From: Lachnospiraceae bacterium NK3A20
Lineage (GTDB): Bacteria > Bacillota > Clostridia > Lachnospirales > Lachnospiraceae
NCBI GenBank assembly: GCA_900107575.1
Contig: FNQX01000033.1
Location: 1 to 35,214, forward strand
Direction of reading: 5' to 3'
Length of the DNA: 35,214 nt
Shown here: piece by piece, positions 6,370 to 15,745 of the stretch
Numbering within the stretch: position 1 is the first letter of the stretch
How the letters are laid out: every line of letters begins with the position of its first letter
Program-made: the position numbers and the translations under genes
Notes under the pieces: model-generated
Seen by the model: the letters and a program-made list of their open reading frames with translations, nothing else
Told to the model about the DNA's origin: nothing
Databases searched by the model: none

Positions 6370-8799
6370 ATGGCGAGACAATATCAGAAAATTATCGACA
6401 GGATGTCCCTCGAAGAGAAGTGCGGTCTGCTCTCCGGCGGGTCAGCATTCGACACCAGAAGCTACACGAAACTCGGGATTCCGAAGCTCACCTTCTCCGA
6501 TGGCCCTCACGGCTTGAGGAAACAGGAGGCGGGAGCAAACCATCTTGGCCTGGGAGGCTCGGTACGGGCGACCTGTTTCCCTACGGCGGCCTCCATTGCG
6601 AACAGCTGGGATCCTGAACTGGGTGAGATCATCGGCCGCGCGCTCGGTGCGGAAGCGGCGGCGCAGCAGGTGAATGTAGTTCTCGGCCCCGGCCTGAACA
6701 TCAAGAGGAATCCTCTCTGCGGGCGCAATTTCGAGTATTTCTCCGAGGATCCGTATCTGGCGGGCAAGATGGCCGCGGGATATGTGCGCGGCATTCAGGC
6801 GAACGGCCTCGCAGCCTGCCCGAAGCACTTCGCTGTCAACAGCCAGGAGCTCTGCCGCATGTCGAATGACTCCGAGGTGGATGAGAGAACACTGCGGGAA
6901 ATTTACCTCACCGGCTTCGAGATCGCGGTCAAAGAGGGCGGCACGAAAGTCATCATGACCTCTTACAACCGCGTCAACGGGGAGTTCGCGAACGAGAACG
7001 CGCATCTTCTGAAGGATATTCTCCGCGGCGAGTGGGGATTCAAAGGAGCCGTTGTCACCGACTGGGGCGGTTCCAACGACCATGTAAAGGGCGTGAACTG
7101 CGGCAGCAATTTCGAGATGCCGTCTCCCGGATTCGATCCCGTCTATGAATTGCTGAAAGGCGTAAAGGAAGGCCGTATCAGCGAGGAGACGATCAATGAC
7201 CGTGTGGAAGAGGCTCTGGAGCTGATCCTGCCGACGGACGAAGTGATCCATGCATCCGCAAAGAGCTTCGATGAAGACGCGCATCACCGGGCCGCGGAAA
7301 TGGCTGCCTTCGAGTCCATTGTCCTATTGAAAAATGAAGAGAAGATCCTCCCTCTGGCGACGGGGACGAAGGTCGCTGTCGTCGGTGACTTCGCGGAGCA
7401 TCCGCGCTATCAGGGCGCAGGTTCCTCCCTCGTGAATCCGACCAGACTGGAAACGATCCTGGAGAAAATTGCGGATTCTGGCCTTGCCTGCATCGGCTAT
7501 GCAAAGGGCTATGACAGGAACGGAGCAAGAGACGCAAAGCTCTGCGCCGAGGCGGTGGAGCTGGCGAAGAAGGCGGACGTTGTCCTCTACGTCTTCGGTC
7601 TCGACGAAATGAAGGAGTCCGAGGGCCTGGACCGCGCGAATATGCGCATCAACAAGAACCAGGTCGAGGTCATGAAGGCCATTGCCGGCGTGAATGAGAA
7701 GCTGATCGGCGTTCTCTGCGCAGGCTCATCCGTCGAAATGCCCTGGCTCGACTGCCTGAAAGGTCTTGTTTACGCAAGCCTTGGCGGACAGGCGGGCGCC
7801 AAGTCCGTGCTGGATGTCATCACCGGCAGGTACAATCCCTGCGGCAAGCTGAGTGAATCCTATGCAATGCGGTATGAGGACAATCCCTCCCACGCGAACT
7901 ATCCGGCAGAGGGCAGGACTTCCGAGTACAGGGAAGGCATTTACGTCGGCTACCGCTACTATGAGAAGACAGGAACTCCCGTGAGATTCCCCTTCGGCTT
8001 CGGGCTCTCCTATACGAGCTATGAATATTCCGACCTTGAGATTGACGATCGCGGCGTGAGTCTTACGGTGACCAACACCGGAGACCGGGAAGGCGCCGAG
8101 GTCATCCAGCTGTATATTGGCAAAAAGGAGAGTGCCCTGTTCCGCCCTGTGAAGGAGCTGAAGGGCTTTGCGCGCGTCGTCCTGGAGCCGGGCGAAGCCA
8201 AGAAGGTGCGCATCGACTTCGACGACAAGAGCTTCCGCGTGTACGATGTGGCAGGCAGCCGGTGGGCCGTGGAAGGCGGTGAGTATGACATCTATGTCGG
8301 GGCCTCCTCCCAGGATATCCGCCTGCATGGGAAGATCACCGTTGCGGGTGATGCGCTGACAGACCCTTACGCGGGCGCACCGGAAGTGGAATGCTACCGG
8401 ACGGGACAGGTGCAGAATGTGCCGGATGCGGCGTTTGCAGCCGTCCTTGGACGCAAGATCCCGGATCAGAAGATCGTCATTGACCGCAACATCACCTTCA
8501 ACCAGTTCTGCCATGGGCGCAGCCCTCTGTTCTGGCTGATATGGGCGGTTATGACCGTGATCAAAAAGAGAGCAGACAAGGCCGGCAGGCCGAACCTGAA
8601 CCTTCTGTTCACCTACAACATGCCGCTGCGCGCGCTGCAGAAAATGACAGGCGGCTTCTTCAGCATGGGCATGGTGGACGCACTGGTCATGGAAGTGAAG
8701 GGCTTCTGGGTGATCGGCATCGTGCGTTTTGTCATCGAACTGATCATCAATCTGATAAAGAGCGCGAGGATGGGCAGGATCCTGTCGAAGAACGCGTGA
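6370..8799 (+). CDS. Glycoside hydrolase family 3 beta-glucosidase-like, with C-terminal hydrophobic extension
   Basis: This is an 809-residue enzyme with standard GH3 order. The N-terminal barrel (about 1-290) contains SDGPHGLR, KHFAVNSQE and VVTDWGG with catalytic nucleophile D231. Next is the GH3 C-terminal alpha/beta sandwich (about 310-540; VLLKNEEKILPL, AVVGDF, GAGSS). A fibronectin-III-like domain follows (about 580-665; FPFGFGLSYTSYEYS, GAEVIQLYIG). The last 120 residues are an extension with hydrophobic stretches (FWLIWAVMTVI and VIGIVRFVIELIINLI) that may bind the membrane. ATG 6370 has AGGAG 5 nt upstream, better than GTG 6364. No signal peptide is present, so a cytosolic, perhaps membrane-associated enzyme acting on oligosaccharides or glycolipids is likely. 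Confidence 0.92.
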   Translation: MARQYQKIIDRMSLEEKCGLLSGGSAFDTRSYTKLGIPKLTFSDGPHGLRKQEAGANHLGLGGSVRATCFPTAASIANSWDPELGEIIGRALGAEAAAQQVNVVLGPGLNIKRNPLCGRNFEYFSEDPYLAGKMAAGYVRGIQANGLAACPKHFAVNSQELCRMSNDSEVDERTLREIYLTGFEIAVKEGGTKVIMTSYNRVNGEFANENAHLLKDILRGEWGFKGAVVTDWGGSNDHVKGVNCGSNFEMPSPGFDPVYELLKGVKEGRISEETINDRVEEALELILPTDEVIHASAKSFDEDAHHRAAEMAAFESIVLLKNEEKILPLATGTKVAVVGDFAEHPRYQGAGSSLVNPTRLETILEKIADSGLACIGYAKGYDRNGARDAKLCAEAVELAKKADVVLYVFGLDEMKESEGLDRANMRINKNQVEVMKAIAGVNEKLIGVLCAGSSVEMPWLDCLKGLVYASLGGQAGAKSVLDVITGRYNPCGKLSESYAMRYEDNPSHANYPAEGRTSEYREGIYVGYRYYEKTGTPVRFPFGFGLSYTSYEYSDLEIDDRGVSLTVTNTGDREGAEVIQLYIGKKESALFRPVKELKGFARVVLEPGEAKKVRIDFDDKSFRVYDVAGSRWAVEGGEYDIYVGASSQDIRLHGKITVAGDALTDPYAGAPEVECYRTGQVQNVPDAAFAAVLGRKIPDQKIVIDRNITFNQFCHGRSPLFWLIWAVMTVIKKRADKAGRPNLNLLFTYNMPLRALQKMTGGFFSMGMVDALVMEVKGFWVIGIVRFVIELIINLIKSARMGRILSKNA

Positions 8800-8822
8800 G
8801 TTCGACTCTGAATACTATCGCT

Positions 8823-8851
8823 CCGGCTGAAAATTCAGCCGGGGCTTTTTG
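8823..8851 (+). terminator. Rho-independent terminator after GH3
   Basis: CCGGCTGA (8823-8830) pairs with TCAGCCGG (8835-8842), followed by GGGGC and T-runs (T5, G, T5). This is a textbook terminator separating the GH3 gene from the two-component genes. Confidence 0.88.
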
Positions 8852-8937
8852 TTTTTCGTGAAAATGTGTTAGCATCAAATTGCATATTAATTTTTGCGGA
8901 CAGAGTTGAGGCAGTACGTTAGGGCGCGGTGATTCCA

Positions 8938-9636
8938 ATGATTCACATCGCAGTGTGCGAGGATGAACAATCCTACGCGGATCAGCTGAAAGAGTACATT
9001 GAGCGCTTCTCCAGGGAGAAGGATGTTCCGATCCGGACGAGTTTCTTCCGGGACGGGGATGAAATAGTAGAGAAATACAGCGGCGATTACGACATCATCC
9101 TGATGGATATCCAGATGAGATTCATGGATGGCATGACCGCGGCGGAGCAGATCCGCAAGGTGGACGAAAAGGTCGTCATCATGTTCATCACGAACATGAC
9201 GAGCTACGCGATCCGCGGTTATCAGGTGGATGCGCTGGACTATGTACTGAAGCCGGTAGAGTATTTCTCCTTCTCGCAGAAATTGGAGCGCGCCATCGGG
9301 CGCATCGAGTCCGACGACGGTTTCCCTGTCGCCATCAGCATGGCAGAGGGGGTTGTCAGAGTCGACGCATCGGATATCTACTATATTGAGAGCGAGGGAC
9401 ACAACCTCCGCTATGTCACGAAGAACGGGGAATACCGCACGAGGCAGAAGATCGGGGATGCCGAGAAGCTCCTCGAAGGGCACGGATTCTTCCGCAGCAA
9501 CAAGGGGTATCTCGTGAATCTCGAGCACGTGGACGGGGTGCGGGGCAGTTGCGCCATCGTACACGGGGAGGAGCTGCTGATCTCCCGCTCGAGGAAAAAC
9601 GAGTTCATGAACGTGCTCGCTGCGATGCTGAATTAA
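8938..9636 (+). CDS. LytTR-family response regulator (AgrA-like)
   Basis: This is a 232-residue two-component regulator. The receiver domain (1-120) has the acidic pair E8-D9, phospho-acceptor D57 in LMDIQM, a Thr in FITNMTSYAI and Lys in VLKPVEYF. Residues about 135-230 form a LytTR DNA-binding domain (IYYIESEGHNLRYVT, then FFRSNKGYLVNLEHVDGV). ATG 8938 gives the family-like start MIHIAVCEDE; GTG 8929 is an alternative. The sensor kinase starts 9 nt after its stop. LytTR regulators usually control surface, bacteriocin or quorum genes. The downstream membrane GH3 is the nearest candidate target. Confidence 0.93.
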   Translation: MIHIAVCEDEQSYADQLKEYIERFSREKDVPIRTSFFRDGDEIVEKYSGDYDIILMDIQMRFMDGMTAAEQIRKVDEKVVIMFITNMTSYAIRGYQVDALDYVLKPVEYFSFSQKLERAIGRIESDDGFPVAISMAEGVVRVDASDIYYIESEGHNLRYVTKNGEYRTRQKIGDAEKLLEGHGFFRSNKGYLVNLEHVDGVRGSCAIVHGEELLISRSRKNEFMNVLAAMLN

Positions 9637-9645
9637 GAGGTGACC

Positions 9646-10986
9646 ATGGCTGCAGCGTCATATCAGAATATTCCAAGACTATACACGGCCATCTGTGAGT
9701 TCCTCGCCTGCGCCCTCTATGTGGGAATGCTGCCGCGCAAGGCAACGGGGTGGAGGCTGGTACTGCACTCGATTCTCGCTTTCGCCGTGATCGCCGCATG
9801 GCTCGTGCTCACAGGAAACGTGCCGATTTATCTTTGGCTCCTGTGCATGGCGGCTGCAGTCATGCTGATGTTCCTCTACATCCACAACACGGTGCGGGGC
9901 GACTGGCAGAGGCATTTCTATTTCACCATGAAGGCGCTGCTCGCGGCGGAGTTCGCGGCTTCGCTGGAATGGCAGATCGAATACTACATTCTCCGGCAGC
10001 AGCGCCAGCAGAACACGCCGTTGAACATGCAGCAGCACATCGCGCTCTCTGTTGTTCTCATGGGGCTGGTGCTCGGCATCTCTGCACTCGTCCTCTATTA
10101 CACGGAACATCACATGCTGCGCGGCGAGTACGAGTTCGAGATCACGCGCAAGGAGTGCACGACCGCGGCGATGATCGCGATTCTCGTGTTCCTGCTCAGT
10201 AATCTCAGCTTCGTCAATATCGACACGCCTTTCTCCGGGCGGCTCCTCATCGACATCTTCAACATTCGCACACTGACAGACCTCGTGGGCATGGCGATTC
10301 TCTACGCTTACCAGAGCCGGGTTTTCGAACTCAACGCCGAGCGGGAGCTGAATGCCATCAACGCTCAGCTCGCCGCACAGTACGAGCACTATCGCAACTA
10401 TCAACAGAGCATCGACCTCATCAATTTCAAATATCATGATCTGAAGCACCAGCTGGCGGGCCTTCGCGCTGAACCGGATCCCGCAAAGCGCGGTGAGTGG
10501 ATCGACAGCATGTCACGTGAGCTCGAGACGTATCAACCGGAAACGCAGACGGGCAATCACGTTCTGGACGGCGTCATCGACGGCAAGATGGCGATGATAC
10601 GCAACAACCGGGTCAAGTTCACCTGCGTGGCGGACGGAAGACTCCTTGATTTCATGCACGTTACGGATATTTGTACGATTTTCGGCAACGCGCTGGACAA
10701 CGCGATCGAGTATGTCATCACGGTGGAAGACCCCGACAAGCGGCTGATCCATATGAGTGTGTCGGCGAAGAAGAATTTCCTCTGCATTGAGATCAGCAAC
10801 TACTGCGGGCAGCAGATCCGGCTCGTCAACGGGACACCCGTGACGACGAAAAAGGACCGGAAGATGCACGGGTTCGGTACGAAGAGCATCCTCTATACCG
10901 CGCAGAAATACGGAGGAAGCGTCAACTACTCCCAGGAGAATAATGTTTTCCACGCGAAAGTCATCATCCCTGTTCCGGAATCGTAA
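9646..10986 (+). CDS. GHKL-type sensor histidine kinase (AgrC-like)
   Basis: This is a 446-residue kinase. About six membrane segments fill residues 1-205, with no obvious extracellular ligand domain. A helical linker carries YHDLKHQ with likely phospho-acceptor H264. The GHKL ATPase domain has the N-box NALDNAIEYV and a G-box near GFGTKSILY. This layout is that of AgrC-like quorum or peptide sensors. ATG 9646 is used, with AAGAGG upstream; GTG 9640 is possible. It is translationally close to the LytTR regulator. No agrB or agrD-like gene is visible nearby, so the signal is unknown. Confidence 0.9.
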   Translation: MAAASYQNIPRLYTAICEFLACALYVGMLPRKATGWRLVLHSILAFAVIAAWLVLTGNVPIYLWLLCMAAAVMLMFLYIHNTVRGDWQRHFYFTMKALLAAEFAASLEWQIEYYILRQQRQQNTPLNMQQHIALSVVLMGLVLGISALVLYYTEHHMLRGEYEFEITRKECTTAAMIAILVFLLSNLSFVNIDTPFSGRLLIDIFNIRTLTDLVGMAILYAYQSRVFELNAERELNAINAQLAAQYEHYRNYQQSIDLINFKYHDLKHQLAGLRAEPDPAKRGEWIDSMSRELETYQPETQTGNHVLDGVIDGKMAMIRNNRVKFTCVADGRLLDFMHVTDICTIFGNALDNAIEYVITVEDPDKRLIHMSVSAKKNFLCIEISNYCGQQIRLVNGTPVTTKKDRKMHGFGTKSILYTAQKYGGSVNYSQENNVFHAKVIIPVPES

Positions 10987-11152
10987 AAATAGAAGTCGGG
11001 CGTTACCATTGTGGCAATAGCGTCAGCAGTTCATGCCGCAAACGGATCAGTTTGTGCCACAGGGTCAGAGCCCCGCGCCGTAGTGGTAGAGTGTAGCTAC
11101 AGGAAACTGCGAAGACTGCCTTCGCGGCAAATCAACAAAGGGAGGGAACAAC

Positions 11153-14100
11153 ATGCTATCTATCAACATGGATGATGTAATGAATGTCATTACAAGTATC
11201 CGGGGCTACCTGATCGCCATCGGCATCATTATCGCCGCGGCGATCGTGATCAGCATCGCCGTGATGAAGCTGAGAAAGTCCACGAAGAAGCTGATCCGCG
11301 GATCAGCCCTGATCGCGGCGATTCTCGGCGTGTGCATCTGCGTGAACATGATCTGCACAGGTCCCATGAAGACCATGCTGGATCTGGTCAGCGGCAGTGG
11401 CACCATCGAGGAGGAGACCTCGAAGGCAGCCGGCGATCTGGCGAAAGAGATCGGCGAGGAGGGTATCGTCCTCTTAAAAGATGACGATGCGGTTCTGCCA
11501 CTGCAGACCGGCAAGCTGAATGTTTTCGGTTGGGCATCCACGAAACCGATCCTCGGCGGCGCAGGATCCGGCGCACTGAATGACGCTTATCCTACGACCG
11601 ATATCTTACAGAGCCTTGCGGACGCAGGCATTGAGACCAACAAGGATCTGACTCAGTTCTACACGGACTACAAGGCAGACCGCCCCGAGGTAGGCATGTG
11701 GGCCCAGGACTGGACGCTGCCGGAGCCCAACGTATCGGCTTACTCAGAGGATCTCTTAAACGGTGCGAAGGCATTCTCCGACACCGCGATGGTCGTGATC
11801 AGCCGCTCCGGCGGTGAGGGCGCAGACCTTCCCGACGACATGGAAGCGCTGATGGCCGGCAAGGTTGCCGGCGGTTCTTACGACGATACCCTCAATGAGG
11901 GCAACGACTGGGACGAGGGAGATCACTATCTCGAACTCAGCAACCGCGAGGAAGAGCTGGTCGATCTCGTCTGCGATAATTTCGACAATGTCATCGTGCT
12001 CTACAACGGCGCGAACGCGTTCGAGATGGGCTTTGTCGAGGAGCATCCCGAGATCAAGGGCGTCCTCTGGGCAGCAGGCATGGGCCACGTCGGCATGGAG
12101 GCACTCGGCGAGATCGTTACCGGCGCGGTGAATCCTTCCGGCAGAACCATCGACACCTGGCTGTACGATGATAAGGTTGCTCCCTGGTGGAACAACTTCG
12201 GCAACTTCACTTACACCAACATGGATGAGTTCAAGGTAACCTCCACGTCGTTCATGACCGGCGAAGAGTCTACCGCACCCGTTTCCTTCGTGGATTATGT
12301 AGAGGGCATCTACGTCGGCTATAAGTTCTATGAGACGGCAGCCACGGAAGGTCTCATTGATTACGGCAAGACCGTGCAGTATCCTTTCGGCTATGGCCTG
12401 TCCTATACGAGCTTCGAGCAGGAGATGGGAGACATCACCGAGGCAGATGGCAAGATCAGCTTCGATGTTACCGTGCAGAACACAGGCGACGTTGCAGGCA
12501 AGGATGTCGTAGAAGTTTACTACAACCCGCCGTATACCAACGGTGGAATTGAGAAGGCTTCCGCGAACCTCGTGGCTTTCGAGAAGACCGGCCTGATCGA
12601 GGCAGGCGCTTCCGAGACGATCACGGTTTCCTTCGACGTCGAGGACATGGCTTCCTATGATTATAAGGAAGCGAAGGGCTATGTACTCGAAGCCGGCGAC
12701 TATGAGATCTCCATCAATGACGACGCACATAATGTCATTGATTCCCAGACCTACACCGTCGATGAGACTGTAGCGTACACCGGCGACAACAAGAGAGCGG
12801 ACGATCAGATCACAGCTACCAATGTATTCGACTATGCGGAAGGTGATGTTACGTATCTGAGCCGCGCGGACGGTTTCGCGAACTACGATGCGGCAACGTC
12901 TGCACCGAAGAGCACAGAGATGCCGGAAGATGCGAAGGCAGGCTTTGTCAATATCACGAACTATCTGACACCGGAAGAGACGGCGAAGGATGAGGACGCG
13001 GATGCTGCGGCTGTTACGACCGGTGCTTCCAACGGCGTGAAGCTCGAAGAGCTGCGCGGCCTTGCCAAGGATGACCCGAAGTGGGATCAGTTCATGGATC
13101 AGATGACCTTCGATCAGATGAACAGCCTCACCTCCCTCGGCGGTTATCAGACCAACTCTGTGGATGCCATCGGCAAAGTCCGCACCAACGACTGCGACGG
13201 CCCGGCTTCCATTAACAACAACTTCACCAAGGTCGGTTCCCTCGGCTTCCCGGTAGGAGTAGTCGTAGCGGCGACCTGGAACAAGGATCTTGGCCACCGT
13301 TTCGGCGAGAGCATCGGCGAGATGGCGGATGAGATGGATGTATCCGGCTGGTATGCACCGGCGATGAATACCCACAGAACCGCTTTCGCAGGACGTAACT
13401 TCGAGTATTTCTCCGAGGACGGAGTTCTCTCCGGCTACATGGCGGGCAACGAAGTGGCAGGCGCAGCCTCCAAGGGTGTTTACGCTTATATCAAACACTT
13501 CGCAGTCAACGATCAGGAGACCAACCGTACCAACCAGCTCTGCACCTGGTCCAATGAGCAGGCTCTGCGTGAGATTTACCTGAAGCCGTTCGAGATCTGT
13601 GTCAAGGATTACGGCGCCAAGGCAGTCATGAGTTCCTTCAACCACATCGGCAACCGCTGGGCTGGCGGCAGCGCTTCTCTGATGAAGACAGTGCTCCGTG
13701 ATGAGTGGGGTTTCGATGGCTTCGCACTCACCGACTATTTCGGTGTCTATGGCTACATGAGTGCGGATCAGGGCATCCGTAACGGTACGGACTGCATGCT
13801 GGTCAACTATCCGACCGAGACCAATGACTATCGCTTCCGTGATACCAACGGTTCCCAAAAGGCACTGAGAACAGCGGCGAAGAACATCCTCTATGTCGTT
13901 GTCAACAGCCGTGCATACGATCCTGAGAACCTCAAGGCAGGCATGCCGATCTGGAAGGTGATCATGATCTGTGCAGACGTTGTGATCGCTCTCCTGGCAG
14001 CATGGGTCTGCGCAAGGACTGTGAAGAAGTTCAAGAAGCTTCGCGCGGATGAGAGAACAGCAGCCGACGAGGAAGCAAAGAGAGCGGCAGCAGAGGCAGC

Positions 14101-14155
14101 GGCGAAGGCAGCAGCGAACGCTGCCGAAGCTGAGAATGCGGAGAAGACGGAATAA
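11153..14155 (+). CDS. Membrane-anchored GH3 glycosidase with permuted domain order
   Basis: This is a 1000-residue protein. Two membrane segments (about 18-38 and 50-69) flank a basic loop, and a third lies near residues 943-965 followed by a Lys/Arg/Ala/Glu-rich tail. Both basic segments fit inside, which places the enzyme outside the cell. The catalytic part is permuted: the GH3 C-terminal sandwich comes first (EEGIVLLKDDDAVLPL, GGAGSGALN), then a fibronectin-III-like domain (YPFGYGLSYTSFEQE), and the TIM-barrel half comes last (NDCDGPASIN, NFEYFSEDG, YIKHFAVNDQETNR). The nucleophile is D861 in ALTDYFG. It follows the LytTR/GHKL pair after 166 bp; RBS GGGAGGG precedes the ATG. It probably cleaves beta-glycosides at the cell surface. 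Confidence 0.92.
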   Translation: MLSINMDDVMNVITSIRGYLIAIGIIIAAAIVISIAVMKLRKSTKKLIRGSALIAAILGVCICVNMICTGPMKTMLDLVSGSGTIEEETSKAAGDLAKEIGEEGIVLLKDDDAVLPLQTGKLNVFGWASTKPILGGAGSGALNDAYPTTDILQSLADAGIETNKDLTQFYTDYKADRPEVGMWAQDWTLPEPNVSAYSEDLLNGAKAFSDTAMVVISRSGGEGADLPDDMEALMAGKVAGGSYDDTLNEGNDWDEGDHYLELSNREEELVDLVCDNFDNVIVLYNGANAFEMGFVEEHPEIKGVLWAAGMGHVGMEALGEIVTGAVNPSGRTIDTWLYDDKVAPWWNNFGNFTYTNMDEFKVTSTSFMTGEESTAPVSFVDYVEGIYVGYKFYETAATEGLIDYGKTVQYPFGYGLSYTSFEQEMGDITEADGKISFDVTVQNTGDVAGKDVVEVYYNPPYTNGGIEKASANLVAFEKTGLIEAGASETITVSFDVEDMASYDYKEAKGYVLEAGDYEISINDDAHNVIDSQTYTVDETVAYTGDNKRADDQITATNVFDYAEGDVTYLSRADGFANYDAATSAPKSTEMPEDAKAGFVNITNYLTPEETAKDEDADAAAVTTGASNGVKLEELRGLAKDDPKWDQFMDQMTFDQMNSLTSLGGYQTNSVDAIGKVRTNDCDGPASINNNFTKVGSLGFPVGVVVAATWNKDLGHRFGESIGEMADEMDVSGWYAPAMNTHRTAFAGRNFEYFSEDGVLSGYMAGNEVAGAASKGVYAYIKHFAVNDQETNRTNQLCTWSNEQALREIYLKPFEICVKDYGAKAVMSSFNHIGNRWAGGSASLMKTVLRDEWGFDGFALTDYFGVYGYMSADQGIRNGTDCMLVNYPTETNDYRFRDTNGSQKALRTAAKNILYVVVNSRAYDPENLKAGMPIWKVIMICADVVIALLAAWVCARTVKKFKKLRADERTAADEEAKRAAAEAAAKAAANAAEAENAEKTE

Positions 14156-14208
14156 GGCGTTGTGGAGCGCAGCTTTAAGAAATGCTTAGCTTTATAAGAT
14201 GCGAATAG

Positions 14209-14245
14209 AAATCCCGCCGGGCGATACACGCCCGGCGGGATTTTT
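14209..14245. terminator. Strong terminator between convergent genes
   Basis: AAATCCCGCCGGGCG (14209-14223) and CGCCCGGCGGGATTT (14229-14243) form a perfect 15-bp stem with a 5-nt loop, with T5 at 14241-14245. It ends the permuted GH3 transcript and may also act on the convergent nitroreductase transcript. Confidence 0.92.
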
Positions 14246-14296
14246 GGATAACGATATTTCTGAACGGATACCAGCGCTACAGAATGCTGGCCGCGA

Positions 14297-14869
14297 TTAC
14301 TTCGCTACCGTGACGCGAAGAGAGATATCCTCCTTCTCCTTCTCTGCGGGGAGCTCCGCGATACCGCCGAACGGCATCTGTGCCACCAGAACGTAATTGT
14401 CAGGAACGTTGAACAGCGCCTTCACCGCGTCATCAATGATCGGGTTGTAATGCTGAAGGCTCGCGCCGATGCCGAGATTCCGAAGGCCTGCCCATACCGT
14501 GAACTGCAGCATGCCGTTGGACTGCTGTGCCCAGGTCGGGAAGTTAGCTGCGTACAGAGGGAACTGCTCCTGCAACGACTCTACTATCGCTTTATCGTAG
14601 TAGTAGAGAACCGTGCCATGACCTGCCTTGAAGCTGTCGATTTTCTCACGGGCCACCTTCCCACCGAAAGCATCGTAAATCGCATCCCAGAGCTGATCCT
14701 GCTTCTCACCCAGAGCGATGTATACGCGCTGGCTCTTCATATTGAAGGCATCCGGCACGAGCTCTGTGGCATCGGTGATGAGCTTCACTACTTCCTCATC
14801 GCTGACGGGAATGTCTTTGGTGATTGCGTATATGGTTCTTCTGTCCTTGATTAATTCATTGATATTCAT
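14297..14869 (-). CDS. Nitroreductase family protein
   Basis: This 190-residue protein has the FMN-dependent nitroreductase fold (YdgI/FrnA-like small type). MNINELIKDRRTIYAI is the usual R-R N-terminal FMN-binding helix. QQSNGMLQFTVWAGLRNLGIGASLQ is split here by position: QQSNGMLQF lies near residue 120 and GLRNLGIGASLQHYN follows. PFGGIAELP near the C-terminus is also typical. ATG 14869 is chosen on family length; the frame extends upstream to 14956 without similarity. An AGGAGA sequence lies about 12 nt upstream, slightly long spacing. It stands alone, leftward, and probably reduces nitro compounds, quinones or flavins in the cytosol. Confidence 0.88.
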   Translation of the reverse strand: MNINELIKDRRTIYAITKDIPVSDEEVVKLITDATELVPDAFNMKSQRVYIALGEKQDQLWDAIYDAFGGKVAREKIDSFKAGHGTVLYYYDKAIVESLQEQFPLYAANFPTWAQQSNGMLQFTVWAGLRNLGIGASLQHYNPIIDDAVKALFNVPDNYVLVAQMPFGGIAELPAEKEKEDISLRVTVAK

Positions 14870-15329
14870 AAGCCTTGTCTGTCTCCTTTTCCGGCTGCTC
14901 AATAGTGAGCGGGATTTTGCAACCCGCTTAAATATTGTTCTTTTAATACTGTTCACTTGCGGGCCGATATCCGGCGTCTTATTAAAATTTCAATTCATTT
15001 CCTTCAGTTAGCTTAGGGTAACATGACTGCTGCAGAAATGCAATATCTTTTCATACTTTCCTGATAGGATTTATTAAAGGCGCTGTCTGTTATACAATAA
15101 TCGAGGGCGGAGGCGGACGGGATGGCCGAACTTCTGATTATCTGACAGGCTGCATCAATGAGAGCGTCAAACCGGGGACGCTGCCGACAGCGGGGAATAC
15201 TGCAAGGCGGCAGACGGGTAAATTCGCGATGTAAAAGGATTTTGACGCCCGTAACAAGGCGATGTCAAAAATATTGGATGGCGCATCGGAGGCGTGGGAG
15301 ATAGAACGGAGACAGGAAGGAGCGATTGG
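14870..15329. other. Divergent intergenic region without a recognised gene
   Basis: This stretch separates the leftward nitroreductase from the rightward XRE gene. TGTTATACAAT near 15088-15098 looks like an extended -10 element for rightward transcription, giving a leader of over 200 nt. The leader contains possible stems (CTGCCG/CGGCAG around 15180-15213). No riboswitch class I know is evident. Confidence 0.4.
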
Positions 15330-15734
15330 ATGGATACAGGCGGGAAGTTGAAGGAAGCGCGCATGGCGGCGGGACTCACCCAGGAGCAGGCAGCGGAGAA
15401 TCTGAAGGTTTCCAGACAGACGATGTCGAACTGGGAGAATAACAGATCTTATCCGGACATCTTGAATGTCCTTGCGATGAGCGATCTGTATCATGCAAGT
15501 CTGGATCGTTTATTGAAAGGAGACCCTGAGCTGATGGAACATATACAGGAGAGTATGGATACTGTGAAACAGACGAGGCGGCTGCTCATAGCTGTTCTCA
15601 TCAATATGATCGTTTTCGCTGCGGCGTGCGTGATCCTGAGACTGACCTCGGCGAAGGCTGCGCTTGTGATCGTTTTCCTTATCATGATTGCCAGTATGTC
15701 GTTCCTTCTGACACAGATCATCAAGAAGATATAG
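15330..15734 (+). CDS. XRE-family HTH protein with C-terminal membrane segments
   Basis: This is a 134-residue protein. Residues 1-60 form a Cro/C1-type helix-turn-helix (LKEARMAAGLTQEQAAENLK, then SRQTMSNWENNRSYPD). After a linker there are two hydrophobic segments (about 85-107 and 111-131). HTH proteins with membrane tails of this type are common in Firmicutes beside membrane-protein genes and are poorly characterised. ATG 15330 is preceded by GGAAGGAG. The next gene begins 11 nt after its stop and the CPBP gene follows, so a three-gene operon is likely. It may sense a membrane event and regulate its own operon. Confidence 0.85.
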   Translation: MDTGGKLKEARMAAGLTQEQAAENLKVSRQTMSNWENNRSYPDILNVLAMSDLYHASLDRLLKGDPELMEHIQESMDTVKQTRRLLIAVLINMIVFAAACVILRLTSAKAALVIVFLIMIASMSFLLTQIIKKI

Positions 15735-15745
15735 GAGGAATTGAC

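Noticed and set aside
10987-11152. A peptide signal gene (agrD-like) between the kinase and the permuted GH3
   Set aside because: No short frame with a good RBS and a Cys- or Ser-containing signal core could be found in the 166-bp gap.
11756-13858. 700-codon minus-strand reading frame
   Set aside because: Antisense to the permuted GH3 gene, whose motifs are clear. No independent RBS or domain.
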